Of a stretch of DNA of 64,000 bases, positions 36,880 through 46,338 are shown piece after piece; the first letter of the stretch is position 1, and the number at the start of each line of letters is the position of its first letter. The notes beneath the pieces are model-generated. The model saw only the letters and a program-made list of their open reading frames with translations. It did not search any database and was not told the origin of the DNA. The DNA comes from Bifidobacterium sp. ESL0784 (GTDB lineage: Bacteria; Actinomycetota; Actinomycetes; Actinomycetales; Bifidobacteriaceae): assembly GCF_029433295.1 (NCBI RefSeq), contig NZ_JAQTHV010000002.1, forward strand, positions 248,001-312,000. Reading direction: 5' to 3'. Both the position numbers and the translations under genes were made by a program.

Positions 36880-37518
36880 ATGGAACTTCAAGTTTTGGAT
36901 CACCCGCTGGTCGAGCATAAGCTCACCGTTCTGCGGGACAAGAACACACCCTCCAACATCTTCCGCGAGCTCGTCAGCGAGCTCGTCACCCTCGAGGCCT
37001 ACGAAGCGACGCGCAACCTCGACGTGGTCGACAAGGACATCGAGACCCCGATCTGTAAGATGACCGGCAAGCACCTCGCTTCCCCGCGCCCGATGGTGGT
37101 GCCGATCCTGCGTGCCGGCCTTGGCATGCTCGACGGTATGACCAAGCTTCTGCCGACCGCCGAGGTAGGATTCCTCGGCATGCGCCGCGACGAGGACACC
37201 CTCGACATCATCACTTACGCAAACCGTCTGCCTGAAGACCTTACCGGCCGTCAAGTCTTCCTCTTAGACCCGATGCTCGCCACCGGCGGCACCACCATCG
37301 CGGCCACGCACTACCTGATCGAGCGCGGCGCAAAGGACATCACTTCCATCAACATCATCGCCGCCCCCGAAGGCTTGAAGCGCGTCGAGGAGACCCTCGA
37401 CCCCAGCATCAACCTGAAAGTTGTGGTCTGCGGCGTTGACGACCACCTGAACGAGCATGGCTACATCGTCCCCGGTCTCGGTGACGCCGGAGACCGTCTC
37501 TACGGCCTCATCGACTGA
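36880..37518 (+). CDS. upp: Uracil phosphoribosyltransferase
   Basis: Salvage enzyme converting uracil plus PRPP to UMP. It starts MELQVLDHPLVEHKL, with VVPILRAGLGMLDGM, the PRPP loop LDPMLATGGTT and C-terminal VPGLGDAGDRLYG. From ATG 36880 it is 212 residues, the family length. GGAGGT lies only one base before that ATG, which is unusually close; the upstream in-frame ATG 36856 has no ribosome-binding site. The start is therefore family-based. Confidence 0.93.
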   Translation: MELQVLDHPLVEHKLTVLRDKNTPSNIFRELVSELVTLEAYEATRNLDVVDKDIETPICKMTGKHLASPRPMVVPILRAGLGMLDGMTKLLPTAEVGFLGMRRDEDTLDIITYANRLPEDLTGRQVFLLDPMLATGGTTIAATHYLIERGAKDITSINIIAAPEGLKRVEETLDPSINLKVVVCGVDDHLNEHGYIVPGLGDAGDRLYGLID

Positions 37519-37537
37519 GTGGAATTCATATATATCA

Positions 37538-37579
37538 GAAAGCCTTTCCGAACAATTTTCCGGAAAGGCTTTCTTTTTT
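37538..37579 (+). terminator. Terminator of upp
   Basis: GAAAGCCTTTCCG and CGGAAAGGCTTTC are perfect 13-bp arms with a 10-base loop, followed by TTTTTT. It lies between convergent upp and the UbiB-family gene. Confidence 0.92.
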
Positions 37580-37645
37580 ATCTCAACCGCAATCAGATGC
37601 GACCCATTAATTTACCGGATTCGTACAGAGAAAAATATTCTCACA

Positions 37646-39595
37646 CTACTTGTTTTTGGCGGCCTTCTTGGCTTTGCGACCTTTGAAATAAATGTCGAAA
37701 ACGATCCAGACGCTCAGAATGAAAGCGATGACGTAGCCCATGAAGCCAACCACGGGGATACCGAAAACGATGGGTTTCATTCCTGCGTAATACACAATGG
37801 ACGAACCGACGAACAGTCCGACCACAATCAGGGCCATCGTCAGGCGATTGGTCATGTCGGAGATCTGCTTCAGCGGCTCCTCACTGCCCACGATTTCCAT
37901 ATTCATCCGCAGCTGTCCACGAGTCAGCATGCGCATGGCAATCTTGCTTTCGGCGAGCGCGTCGAGCGAACCGTGCAGAGCCTTGTTGCCTTCGATGCCA
38001 AACGCCTTGATTTCGTCCTCGGCGACTTCATCCAAGCGTTTGCTTCTGGCGGCGTGATTGGTGATGATCTCAATCATGTTGACGTCGGGGATGAACTCGT
38101 CAAGCAGACCTTCGAGCGTGACCAGCGCACGGCTCATCGTGGTGATGGTCGAGGGAACCTCGATGCCGTGACGCTGTGCGAGATTGGTCAGCGCCATCGC
38201 GAATTCCGCGATGTTGAGGTCGGCCAGATCGACTTTGCCGTATTCCTCGACGATGACGTCAAGATCCCTCAAAAGATGAGGATAATCCTCGGAATCTGGC
38301 TGGACGTCGGCGAAGCGCAGCAGCCCGTCGGCAAGCGCCGGCGAATCCTGCTTGCCGACGGCGAAAATCATCTGCCGCAAGAGCCCTCGGGTCTTGCGGT
38401 CGAGACGGCCTACCATCCCCAGATCAATCAGTACGATTTTGCCGTCCGCGATGATGACGTTGCCCGGGTGCGGGTCGGCATGGAAGAAGCCGTTGTCGAG
38501 AATCTGCGCCGCGTAGTTGTCGACCAGCTTGGTGCCGATTTCCTTCAGGTCATAGCCTTCCGCGATGAGCTTGTCGGTATGGTTGAGCGAAATGCCCTCG
38601 ATATAATCCATCACCACAACGTGCTGGGTGCACAGATCCATATACGGCTTCGGGCAGTCCATATAGCGGTATGGTTCACAGAAACGCTTGAATTCCGCAA
38701 GATGCCGGGCTTCCATCAAAAAGTCGGTCTCATCCTCGAAGGTGTCCCAAAGCTCCTCGACCACTCCGCCCAAATCGACGACCTGCATGCTGGAACCCAT
38801 GAATTTCGTGGCTGCCTTGGCGATCGAACGCATGATGGAGACATCCTGAGCCATCGTCTGCCGCACATTCGGACGCTGAACCTTCACGGCCACGTCCTCG
38901 CCGGTGACCAGGGTGGCGCGATGGACTTGGGCCAGCGAAGCGGAACCCAACGGCTTGGGGTCGATGTCCACGAAAATCTCATCCACCGGCCGCTTGTATT
39001 CCTGCTCCAACGTCTCGACGACGGTCTGATATGGCATCGGGTCGGCGTCGGCGCGCAGCTTCGCCAGTTCATCGCAATATTGCTGTGGCAGAATCTCGGA
39101 ACGCATCGAAAGCATCTGCCCGACTTTGACGAAGGTGGGGCCGAGCGCCTCCAGCATCAGCCGCATCTTACGGGGCGTGAGTCCCTTGGTGATGTCGAAT
39201 TGGCTCATGATGCGCAGAATCTGGCCAAGACGCTTGGCTTTCCCGCGACGGGTCAGATGGTAACGTTGCGCAAACGATTCACGACGTCGTCCGAACAGAC
39301 TGATCTCGTCGGTATCCTCGAGGGCCTTGTCAGTGTTCTCGACATTGTCGGCATTGTCGGGAGTCTCGGCATTACCAGCTGTTCCGATTCCAGAAACGTT
39401 ATCGTCCTTGGCAACGTTATCTGCATTCGCCTTCGATTCCGAACTTGAGGATGCTGCCGCCGATTTTGGTTCGGCTGCGCCGGCATCCGCTTTCACAGCT
39501 GATTTCTCGAAGTCGGTTTCGGCCTTATCGTCCTTTACCGCCTCTTTTTGGGCATAATCACCCTTCAACGCGGCATTGCGCACTGTATCGGCCAT
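37646..39595 (-). CDS. ABC1/AarF/UbiB family atypical kinase
   Basis: Protein-kinase-like family of about 649 residues. It has the family KxGQ motif (KVGQMLSMRSEILP), PLGSASLAQVHRA, VAVKVQRP and the kinase HADPHPGN...DLGMVG motifs. Two C-terminal hydrophobic helices anchor it. In other bacteria UbiB supports ubiquinone synthesis, but bifidobacteria make no ubiquinone, so the role is open (lipid or membrane homeostasis is suggested). An Ala/Asp/Glu/Lys-rich tail covers the first 100 residues. A GTG at 39601 and ATG 39595 are both possible; AGGTG precedes the latter. Confidence 0.88.
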   Translation of the reverse strand: MADTVRNAALKGDYAQKEAVKDDKAETDFEKSAVKADAGAAEPKSAAASSSSESKANADNVAKDDNVSGIGTAGNAETPDNADNVENTDKALEDTDEISLFGRRRESFAQRYHLTRRGKAKRLGQILRIMSQFDITKGLTPRKMRLMLEALGPTFVKVGQMLSMRSEILPQQYCDELAKLRADADPMPYQTVVETLEQEYKRPVDEIFVDIDPKPLGSASLAQVHRATLVTGEDVAVKVQRPNVRQTMAQDVSIMRSIAKAATKFMGSSMQVVDLGGVVEELWDTFEDETDFLMEARHLAEFKRFCEPYRYMDCPKPYMDLCTQHVVVMDYIEGISLNHTDKLIAEGYDLKEIGTKLVDNYAAQILDNGFFHADPHPGNVIIADGKIVLIDLGMVGRLDRKTRGLLRQMIFAVGKQDSPALADGLLRFADVQPDSEDYPHLLRDLDVIVEEYGKVDLADLNIAEFAMALTNLAQRHGIEVPSTITTMSRALVTLEGLLDEFIPDVNMIEIITNHAARSKRLDEVAEDEIKAFGIEGNKALHGSLDALAESKIAMRMLTRGQLRMNMEIVGSEEPLKQISDMTNRLTMALIVVGLFVGSSIVYYAGMKPIVFGIPVVGFMGYVIAFILSVWIVFDIYFKGRKAKKAAKNK

Positions 39596-39628
39596 TGTCA
39601 CCTGAAATCAAATCGACGAGCGTACGAC

Positions 39629-39904
39629 TTACTCGGCTTTGTTGTCGTCTTCATCGGACTTGTCGGCAGCCGACTCGCTGGCCTTCGCCTCATCCTTGGC
39701 GTTCCCGGCTTTCATGTCGTCTTTGACTTCCTGCGCCTTGTGTTTGAGCTCGGTGTTGAGCGTCCTGCCCTGCTCCACCGTCAGCTCGCCCTTCTTGACC
39801 AGTTCGTCGACGAGTTCCTGCCCCTTTTCAGCGGTGGTCGCAAGTGCTCCGATGCCTGCCAGAAATACGGTGCGCAGCCCGTCACCCAGTTTGTAATCAG
39901 CCAT
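39629..39904 (-). CDS. Phasin-like small helical protein
   Basis: A 91-residue protein. The N-terminal segment LRTVFLAGIGALATTAEKGQ and the amphipathic VDELVKKGELTVEQGR resemble PhaI/PhaF-type phasin-like proteins; the C-terminal third is Lys/Glu/Asp/Ala-rich. It lies 33 bases upstream of the UbiB-family gene, and such pairs are common in actinobacteria. Its function in an organism without storage granules is unknown; a membrane-associated role is possible. Confidence 0.75.
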   Translation of the reverse strand: MADYKLGDGLRTVFLAGIGALATTAEKGQELVDELVKKGELTVEQGRTLNTELKHKAQEVKDDMKAGNAKDEAKASESAADKSDEDDNKAE

Positions 39905-40046
39905 GATTCCTCTTTCGTTAGCGGTGATACCCGTACTACTAATTTAGCCCATGAAACACTCGGAATGACAATCCTTGATACAAAAGACCAGGCGATTATG
40001 CCATCGGGAAACATGGAAAGCCCGCAATAAAACCGGCATTCATGGT

Positions 40047-41081
40047 TTACTGCCGCACAGGACCCGTCGTTTTACGCAGCATAAGCATCGGGTTGAGCTT
40101 GGAATGGGGCTGTTCCAACGTTTCGCCGCGCATCAACGCAAGTACCTTGCGCGCCGCAAGCCGCGACATCTCCACAGGACTCTGATGAATCGTCGTCATG
40201 TTGACGGCGGCGGCGACATCGTTGTCGTCAAAACCGATTACCGACATGTCCTGCGGAACGCGGACCCCGAATTTTTCCAATTCCGCCATCAATGGTACAG
40301 CGAATCCATCCGTTTCCACGCAAATCGCGGTAGGGCGCGGATCCGAGGCGAGCAATTGCGCAGCCGCCGCCGAAAGCGCATCTGCAGAAGAACGATAATC
40401 ACTCATTTTCCCCAGATCGATGCGGCTGACCAAACGATTTTCGAATCCCAGCTGCTTGGCGGCCCTCATAAACGCTTCACTCCTCAGCTGCGTACTGAAT
40501 TGAAAATCCCCGGGAACCGGCCAGCCGACGAATGCGATACACCGATGTCCAAGATTCTTCAACAGACCTACCGCTTCCCCCATCGCCTTGTCGTCATCGA
40601 GCAGAACCGAGGCGTCAAAGCCGTCGATTGTGCGCGAGTCCAAACCGACCACCGGAATGGTCAGTTTTTTGAGGATTCCGGATTGCTTGGAGTCCAAGTT
40701 GATCGAGCAGACGATGACGCCATCGACGTTGTCGTCGAAAGGAAGCCGTTCAAGGAAGGAATCAAGCTCAGAATGCGTGCTCACCGTGCTGGGGATGATG
40801 TCGTATCCCTCAGGAGACAGAACCTCATAAGCCCCTTGCAGCACCGAGGAATCGAACCAGGTATTCAGCGCGTCCGAAAACAGCAACGCCAGTCTCATCG
40901 TCTTACCGCTGGCAAGTGAAGATGCGTTACGGGAGAACGAAAAGCGCAGCTTCTTCGCGGCGTTCTTGACTTTGATACGCGTTCCCTCGTCGACCTTGTC
41001 AAGCCCACGAAGCGCCCTGGAAACCGTCGAGTCGGAGACGCCCGCCTCCAAAGCGACGTCATGAAGTGTAATCCTCGCCAT
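40047..41081 (-). CDS. LacI family transcriptional regulator
   Basis: A 344-residue repressor: N-terminal LacI helix-turn-helix ITLHDVALEAGVSDSTVSRA, hinge, and periplasmic-binding-like effector domain. The frame opens at 41111, but ATG 41081 has GGAAGG 6 bases before it and is the family start. It is divergent from the alpha-glucosidase / MFS pair; the gap holds AGCGCTTGCA-type sites, so it is the likely regulator of both directions. Confidence 0.9.
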   Translation of the reverse strand: MARITLHDVALEAGVSDSTVSRALRGLDKVDEGTRIKVKNAAKKLRFSFSRNASSLASGKTMRLALLFSDALNTWFDSSVLQGAYEVLSPEGYDIIPSTVSTHSELDSFLERLPFDDNVDGVIVCSINLDSKQSGILKKLTIPVVGLDSRTIDGFDASVLLDDDKAMGEAVGLLKNLGHRCIAFVGWPVPGDFQFSTQLRSEAFMRAAKQLGFENRLVSRIDLGKMSDYRSSADALSAAAAQLLASDPRPTAICVETDGFAVPLMAELEKFGVRVPQDMSVIGFDDNDVAAAVNMTTIHQSPVEMSRLAARKVLALMRGETLEQPHSKLNPMLMLRKTTGPVRQ

Positions 41082-41263
41082 GTGAACCTTCCCGTTGCCG
41101 AGCCGATTCAATTCTATCGGTAAGCGTGGCCGGGAAACGGCAACGAATCGTTGAGGTTTTCGCTTAAGTTAAGCCGGGTTCATCGACGAAGGTCATCGTT
41201 CGAGACGCAACCTTCCGTAAACCTCCATCTATGTTTGCCTATCTTGTTATGACCTTAAATAAC

Positions 41264-41273
41264 AGCGCTTGCA
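41264..41273. promoter_or_regulatory. LacI-type operator O1
   Basis: AGCGCTTGCA, a LacI-family half-palindrome; the reverse form TGCAAGCGCT occurs at 41390-41399. The regulator's own transcript starts nearby, so O1 may serve autoregulation. Confidence 0.6.
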
Positions 41274-41376
41274 TTACTTCATCAAGACGAAGATCCTTGA
41301 TTTTTCGCCGATTACGACGAATATTTTTGTGATTTTGTTATCTATCTCGGATTTATTCTTTGGCTTGACAATTTAA

Positions 41377-41404
41377 ATGCAAGCGCTATTATTACTTCTG
41401 TTGT
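41377..41404 (+). promoter_or_regulatory. Promoter of the alpha-glucosidase operon with operator O2 in the spacer
   Basis: TTGACA (41377-41382) and TATTAT (41399-41404) are 16 bases apart, and TGCAAGCGCT (41390-41399) fills the end of the spacer. Repressor binding would occlude the promoter. The rest of 41082-41479 shows no gene. Confidence 0.7.
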
Positions 41405-41479
41405 TTATAATTTCATCACGATAATGAGATTATTGCTGATATTCAGCGAGAATAACTCAGAAACTATAAAGGAGTAGTC

Positions 41480-43249
41480 ATGGCGGAAACAAGTAATCTC
41501 ACTAAAAATGACAGCGCTTTTACAAACGCGGACCTTTGGTGGAAGCAGGCGGTGGTCTATCAGATTTATCCCAGAAGCTTCAAGGATTCGACCGGTTCCG
41601 GCCTGGGCGACCTCAAGGGCATCACCGGCAAGATGGACTATCTCAAGGCTCTCGGCATCGATGCGGTGTGGCTCTCCCCCTTCTATCCTTCCGAATTGGC
41701 CGACGGCGGCTACGACGTGCAGGATTACCGCAATGTAGACCCACGCTTGGGCACGATGGACGATTTCGACGCCATGGTCGCCGCGGCACACGAGGCCGGC
41801 ATCAAGGTGGTCGTCGATATCGTGCCGAACCATTCCTCCCGCCTGCATCCGTGGTTCCAGGAGGCGCTGAATTCCGAGCCTGGCTCCGCCGCCCGCAACC
41901 GCTACATCTTCCGCGACGGCAAAGGCCCGAACGGCGATGAGCCACCGACCAAGTGGATCGCCAACTTCGGCGGTTCCGCCTGGACCCGTGTGCCCGACGG
42001 CCAGTGGTATCTCCATCTGTTCGCCAAGGAACAGCCCGACTTCAACTGGGACAACCGCGAAGTGCGCGACGACTTCCTCAAGACTCTGAAATTCTGGTGC
42101 GATCACGGCACCGACGGCTTCCGTGTGGATGTGGCCGAAGGCTTGGCCAAGGACCTCGACCGTGACGACCTCGACAACTACGACGTCGACGCCATGCACA
42201 TCACCGTCGAGGACGGCAGCCACCCGGTCTACGACCGTGACGAAGTGCACGAGATCTTCCGCGAATGGCGCAGTGAGGTCTTCGATAAGTACACGCCCGC
42301 CCGCTTTGCCGTTGCGGAGGCCTGGGTTCCAGCTTCGCGCCAGTACCTCTACGCCCGCCCGGACGAGCTCGGACAGGTCTTCAACTTCAAGTTCGCCGAA
42401 TGCAACTGGCTGCGCGACGAAATGCACGAGGCCATCGAGGACGGCATCGCCTCGGCCGCACGCACCAACGGTTCCACCTCTACTTGGGTGATGGGCAACC
42501 ATGACGTGCCACGCAGCGCCTCGCGTTATGCACTGCCGCAGATCAAGACCGACAATGGTCTTTACCATGCCGTAGCCAACGATTGGCTGCTGCGCAACGG
42601 CACCACCTACCACGAAAACCGTGAACTGGGCACCAAGCGCGCCCGCGCCGCTGTCATGTTGGAAATGGCACTGCCAGGCTCGGCATACGTCTATCAGGGC
42701 GAGGAACTCGGGCTTTTCGAAGTTGCCGACATCCCGTGGGACGAGCTCGAAGACCCGTGGGCCTTCGGCACTCGTCGGGACCTCACCAAGAAGGGCCGCG
42801 ACGGTTGCCGTGTGCCGCTTCCGTGGCAGGCTGAAGCAAGCACGTTCGGCTTCTCCCCGGCCAAGCAGACCGACGGCAGCGATGCCGAAAAGCCGCATCT
42901 GCCGCAGCCCGCTTGGTTCTCCGACTACGCGGTGGACAGCGAAGAGGCCAACGACGATTCCATGCTCTCGCATTATCGCCGCGTGCTGAAACTGCGCCAC
43001 GAGCTGCAGACGCCCGACACCAGCCTGACCTGGCTCAACGACTATGACCACCAGACCGACGCCCACGACGGCGCCGACGGCAATCTCGGCGGCTCCATCG
43101 CCTACCAGCGTGCCAACGGTTGGACGAACATCACCAACTTCAGCGCGACCCCGATGACTCTGCCCGAAGGAGAAGTGCTGCTAAGCTCCAGCCCGCTTAC
43201 TGCAGACGGCAAGCTGCCGCAGGACACTTCAGTGTGGATGAAACTGTAA
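41480..43249 (+). CDS. aglA: GH13 alpha-glucosidase (probable oligo-1,6-/alpha-glucosidase)
   Basis: Cytosolic glycoside hydrolase of 589 residues acting on short alpha-glucosides. The catalytic nucleophile D217 (FRVDVAEG), acid/base E280 (FAVAEAWVP) and transition-state Asp D342 (MGNHDVPR) are all present. No signal peptide, so substrates must be imported, presumably by the following MFS permease. Linkage preference cannot be read from sequence; GH13_30-like bifidobacterial alpha-glucosidases are the closest in type. AAAGGAG precedes ATG. Confidence 0.92.
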   Translation: MAETSNLTKNDSAFTNADLWWKQAVVYQIYPRSFKDSTGSGLGDLKGITGKMDYLKALGIDAVWLSPFYPSELADGGYDVQDYRNVDPRLGTMDDFDAMVAAAHEAGIKVVVDIVPNHSSRLHPWFQEALNSEPGSAARNRYIFRDGKGPNGDEPPTKWIANFGGSAWTRVPDGQWYLHLFAKEQPDFNWDNREVRDDFLKTLKFWCDHGTDGFRVDVAEGLAKDLDRDDLDNYDVDAMHITVEDGSHPVYDRDEVHEIFREWRSEVFDKYTPARFAVAEAWVPASRQYLYARPDELGQVFNFKFAECNWLRDEMHEAIEDGIASAARTNGSTSTWVMGNHDVPRSASRYALPQIKTDNGLYHAVANDWLLRNGTTYHENRELGTKRARAAVMLEMALPGSAYVYQGEELGLFEVADIPWDELEDPWAFGTRRDLTKKGRDGCRVPLPWQAEASTFGFSPAKQTDGSDAEKPHLPQPAWFSDYAVDSEEANDDSMLSHYRRVLKLRHELQTPDTSLTWLNDYDHQTDAHDGADGNLGGSIAYQRANGWTNITNFSATPMTLPEGEVLLSSSPLTADGKLPQDTSVWMKL

Positions 43250-43270
43250 GTAAAGGACGAAACAACTATC

Positions 43271-44557
43271 ATGACCACAGCTACAAATCAAGCCGCTACG
43301 ACGTCGAATCCGGAAAACGGGCAGAAAGATGCACGCCCCCGCTTTGAATCGGCACGTTATATCATCGGCATGTTCGTCTATAACACGTTGCTTTACGTCG
43401 GCTTCACCATGGTCGGCAGCACGCTGATGCCGCAGCGCCTCAAAGACATCGGCGTCGCCAACCCGAGCGCCACGCTCGGCGTAATCAACGGCGTTGGCGC
43501 AGTGATCTCCATGTTCATCAACGTCTTCATCGGCAGCATGTCCGACCGCACCCGCTCACGCTTCGGCCGTCGTACGCCATGGATCGTTTCCGGCGCCGTC
43601 ATCTGCGGCATCTGCTTTTACATGACAGGCCTGCCGACCATGGGAGTAGGAGTGGGCATCGCCTACTGCATCTCGCTGATCGGTCTGAACATGATGATCG
43701 CGCCCATCACGGCGATTCTCTCCGACCGCGTTCCCGAGAAGGACCGCGGCACGGCCTCCGCGGCATTCGGCGGCGGCGCCGTCATCGGACAGGGCCTCGG
43801 CAACCTGCTGGCAGCTCAGTTCGTGGCCAGCACTCGGCTCGGCTTCGTCATCTCCGGCGTCATGCTGCTTGCCGCAGGCTGGATCTCCATGGCTATCCTC
43901 CCCCGCGAGCATTCCAACCTCGATACCCCCAAGAACAGCGAACCGGTCTGGAAGGTCATCGTCCACGCCTTCACCCCGCCGATCAAGGGCGCCTCTGATT
44001 TCTGGAAGGCTTTCATCTGCCGTACCGGTCTGCTCATCGCCTATCAGATGATCACCGCCTACCAGCTTTATATTCTCGAGGACCGTATCGGCCAGACCAA
44101 GACGCAGGCGGGCGCCGTCATCGCCACGATGTCCATCATCACCATGATCGTCTCGCTGATCGCGACCTTCCTTTCCGGCCCGATTTCCGACATCATCAAA
44201 CGCCGTAAGCCGCCGATCATCTTCGCCTGTGCGCTCTATGCCATCGGCATCGCGCTGGCTTGGTTCATCCCCACTCCCACCGGTATGCTGCTCTTCGCGG
44301 GTGTCGCCGGATTCGGTTACGGCATGTATTCGGCCATCGACCAGGCGCTGAACGTCGACGTGCTGCCCAACAAGGAGAACGCTGGCAAGGATCTCGGCTT
44401 CATCAACATCGCCACATGTGCAGGCCAGGCCATCGGCTCGGTCTTCACCTCGACCATCGTCGCCGTCAGCGGCGGCTACACCATGGTGTTCCCGGTCGCA
44501 ATCGCGATGACCGTCATTTCGGCCGTCGCCGCCATCCTCATCAAGAGGGTGAAGTAA
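43271..44557 (+). CDS. MFS sugar transporter
   Basis: A 428-residue permease with about 12 hydrophobic segments. The loop 2-3 motif GSMSDRTRSRFGRRTPW is typical of sugar-transporting MFS/GPH-like permeases. It follows the alpha-glucosidase by 21 bases and is bounded by a terminator, so the operon is an alpha-glucoside uptake and hydrolysis unit under LacI control. Confidence 0.88.
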   Translation: MTTATNQAATTSNPENGQKDARPRFESARYIIGMFVYNTLLYVGFTMVGSTLMPQRLKDIGVANPSATLGVINGVGAVISMFINVFIGSMSDRTRSRFGRRTPWIVSGAVICGICFYMTGLPTMGVGVGIAYCISLIGLNMMIAPITAILSDRVPEKDRGTASAAFGGGAVIGQGLGNLLAAQFVASTRLGFVISGVMLLAAGWISMAILPREHSNLDTPKNSEPVWKVIVHAFTPPIKGASDFWKAFICRTGLLIAYQMITAYQLYILEDRIGQTKTQAGAVIATMSIITMIVSLIATFLSGPISDIIKRRKPPIIFACALYAIGIALAWFIPTPTGMLLFAGVAGFGYGMYSAIDQALNVDVLPNKENAGKDLGFINIATCAGQAIGSVFTSTIVAVSGGYTMVFPVAIAMTVISAVAAILIKRVK

Positions 44558-44566
44558 AAGACCACA

Positions 44567-44625
44567 TAGTATTAAGGCGCGTCTGTCAACCAAAAATGCA
44601 GGTTGGCAAGCGCGCCTTAATACTA
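44567..44625 (+). terminator. Terminator of the alpha-glucosidase operon
   Basis: TAGTATTAAGGCGCG and CGCGCCTTAATACTA are perfect 15-bp arms with an inner CAACC/GGTTG stem, followed by TTATTT. Confidence 0.85.
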
Positions 44626-44811
44626 TTATTTATCATACGTTTTGCTCTATAGCTTTGTTTCATAACGAACCGCAATCATCGCAGCCAATGACGGCCGGCG
44701 ACGAAATCTTCGTTACCTTTTCGCTTGTTTCAAACGGATTCTGCTTGAAAAACCAAAAATCATCACTGCGTATAACCTTGAGGTAGCAGTCAATGAAGGA
44801 AGCAAAGGGCA

Positions 44812-45540
44812 ATGAAACCGACAATCATCTATCTGACCAGACATACCGAAACCACTTCAAACGTGATGGGGCTTATGCAGGGATGGTCCGATTTCCCAGT
44901 GACCCAGCACGGGCGCGACATCATCAAGTGCTTCGGACTGGGCCTCAAAGGCATCGTTTTCGACGCAGCCTATTCCGGTTCGCTGCCACGCCACTACCAT
45001 ACCGCCCAGGGCGCGCTCGAGTACTCCGGCAACGGAAACGTCAAGCTCATACGCGACCCGGATCTGCGCGAGGATAATTTCGGCAGCTTCGAGGGACGCT
45101 CCGGCAAAGAGACGAATCTGGCCGGAGCCAATTATCTCGGCTATCCGACGCTCGAGGCCGGCCTTGCCGATCGCGGCACGAAAATCAATCTGGATATCCA
45201 AGATGCCTGGCACGATCTGGACGCAAAGAACGTGCTCGATACCACCCTTGACGCCAGTGTTCGCGCGGAAACCTCTGAGGACGTACGCAGGCGCATGACG
45301 CGGGCAATGACCAAGATCGGTGAGGCGGAGGCCAAGCGCGGCGGTGGCAACGTATTGGTCGTCAGCTCCGGCCTGAGTATCCGTCAGTTCCTCTTCACGC
45401 TCGATCAGACGCTTGATTTCACCGGCCCGAACAACACAGCGACCACCAAACTGCGCTATGAAAACGGCACTTTCAGCATCCTCGGCCAGCCATATTCGAT
45501 GGAATATTACGAACGCGGCAAGGCCAGCCTGTCGGCTTGA
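44812..45540 (+). CDS. Histidine phosphatase family protein
   Basis: Phosphoglycerate-mutase-like phosphatase of 242 residues. The phosphohistidine motif RHTETTSN is at residues 10-17, followed by MQGWSDFPVTQHG and the second-half SSGLSIRQFL. The substrate is not identifiable. AAAGGG lies before ATG. It is monocistronic. Confidence 0.85.
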   Translation: MKPTIIYLTRHTETTSNVMGLMQGWSDFPVTQHGRDIIKCFGLGLKGIVFDAAYSGSLPRHYHTAQGALEYSGNGNVKLIRDPDLREDNFGSFEGRSGKETNLAGANYLGYPTLEAGLADRGTKINLDIQDAWHDLDAKNVLDTTLDASVRAETSEDVRRRMTRAMTKIGEAEAKRGGGNVLVVSSGLSIRQFLFTLDQTLDFTGPNNTATTKLRYENGTFSILGQPYSMEYYERGKASLSA

Positions 45541-45637
45541 TTTGCCATCCCAACAATCGAATATGACAATATTGGTTATTATATAATGCTATAAAATGAC
45601 AACATATAAGTAACCATGGCTATCCGGGGAGGCCATA

Positions 45638-46123
45638 ATGCCGTATTCGGACAACCTGCGCGTCGATATAGCGCGCACGGATCAACGCATTTCCGATTTG
45701 TCAGGTCAGCTCAACGCTGCCAAGCAGAACCTCAACCGTCTTCGCAAGCTGCTCTCTTACGTCTCCTATAAGCAAAACAGCTTTCTGAACGAACAAGGCC
45801 GACGCCAAGGCGGCTTCAACAAAATCTGGCAGGATTGTGCCAACTGCCATTGCGCGGTTGGCTACAGCAATGCCATGGGCTCCATATTGTTCGGCAACGA
45901 ACCCAACAATGTGGCGGGAGCATATTCCGAAGGTGTGCAAAGCGTGAATCGCGGCATTCAAAGGGCCGAAGAGGAAATCGGCGATCTTCAACGAAGCATC
46001 GCCAGCGCCGAAAGCTATCGCGCCGATCAGGTAAACCATTTGCAACGAGTCGTGGCAGAAGAACAGTGGGAGGCGCAGCAGGAAGCCAAGAAAGCTGCAA
46101 TGCACGCGAGAGGAGAATGGTGA
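45638..46123 (+). CDS. Coiled-coil protein, possibly YwqH-like (type VII secretion associated)
   Basis: A 161-residue soluble protein. N- and C-terminal coiled-coil helices (residues 10-45 and 100-150) flank a Gly/Cys/Asn-rich middle (CANCHC). Size, helical layout and a following small WXG-like partner resemble YwqH/DUF5082-type proteins that accompany LXG polymorphic toxins; this assignment is inference. Its TGA overlaps the next ATG (TGATG), and GGAG lies nearby. Confidence 0.55.
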   Translation: MPYSDNLRVDIARTDQRISDLSGQLNAAKQNLNRLRKLLSYVSYKQNSFLNEQGRRQGGFNKIWQDCANCHCAVGYSNAMGSILFGNEPNNVAGAYSEGVQSVNRGIQRAEEEIGDLQRSIASAESYRADQVNHLQRVVAEEQWEAQQEAKKAAMHARGEW

Positions 46124-46336
46124 TGGCGCAGACACAAGGCAATCTGGTTATCGACGACGATTACGTACTGGGCAGAGGCAAAGCCTTTTCAGATAGAGGA
46201 AATGATTTGGAAGAAAATGACCACTATTGCCACAGCAGGCATAGTAGTGGTCAGTGAGGTTTTGACGGTAGGGTTGGGCAACGAGGTAGCGACGCCAGCA
46301 GAAGTTGCGGTCGTGGATTTAATTTTGGCGGCATAA
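46123..46336 (+). pseudogene. Frameshifted small gene (possible WXG-like/YwqI-like partner)
   Basis: ATG 46123 opens a 44-codon frame (MAQTQGNLVIDDDYVLGRG...) ending at 46257. Around the AAAA run at about 46213-46216, a shift into the next frame (ATGACCACT...) reads on to TAA 46334-46336, only 2 bases before the lipoprotein ATG. The joined product would be about 70 residues, Val/Ala-rich at the end. The tight gene spacing on both sides argues that the full stretch was one gene. Translational frameshifting or a sequence error are alternatives. Confidence 0.5.
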
Positions 46337-46338
46337 TC

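Noticed and set aside
37457..39448. Long plus-strand open frame opposite the UbiB-family gene
   Set aside because: It lies antisense over a conserved kinase and includes the upp terminator; no domain is recognisable.
41405..43066. Long minus-strand open frame opposite the alpha-glucosidase gene
   Set aside because: Antisense to a gene with all catalytic residues intact; long opposite frames are common in GC-rich codon usage and the product has no family look.
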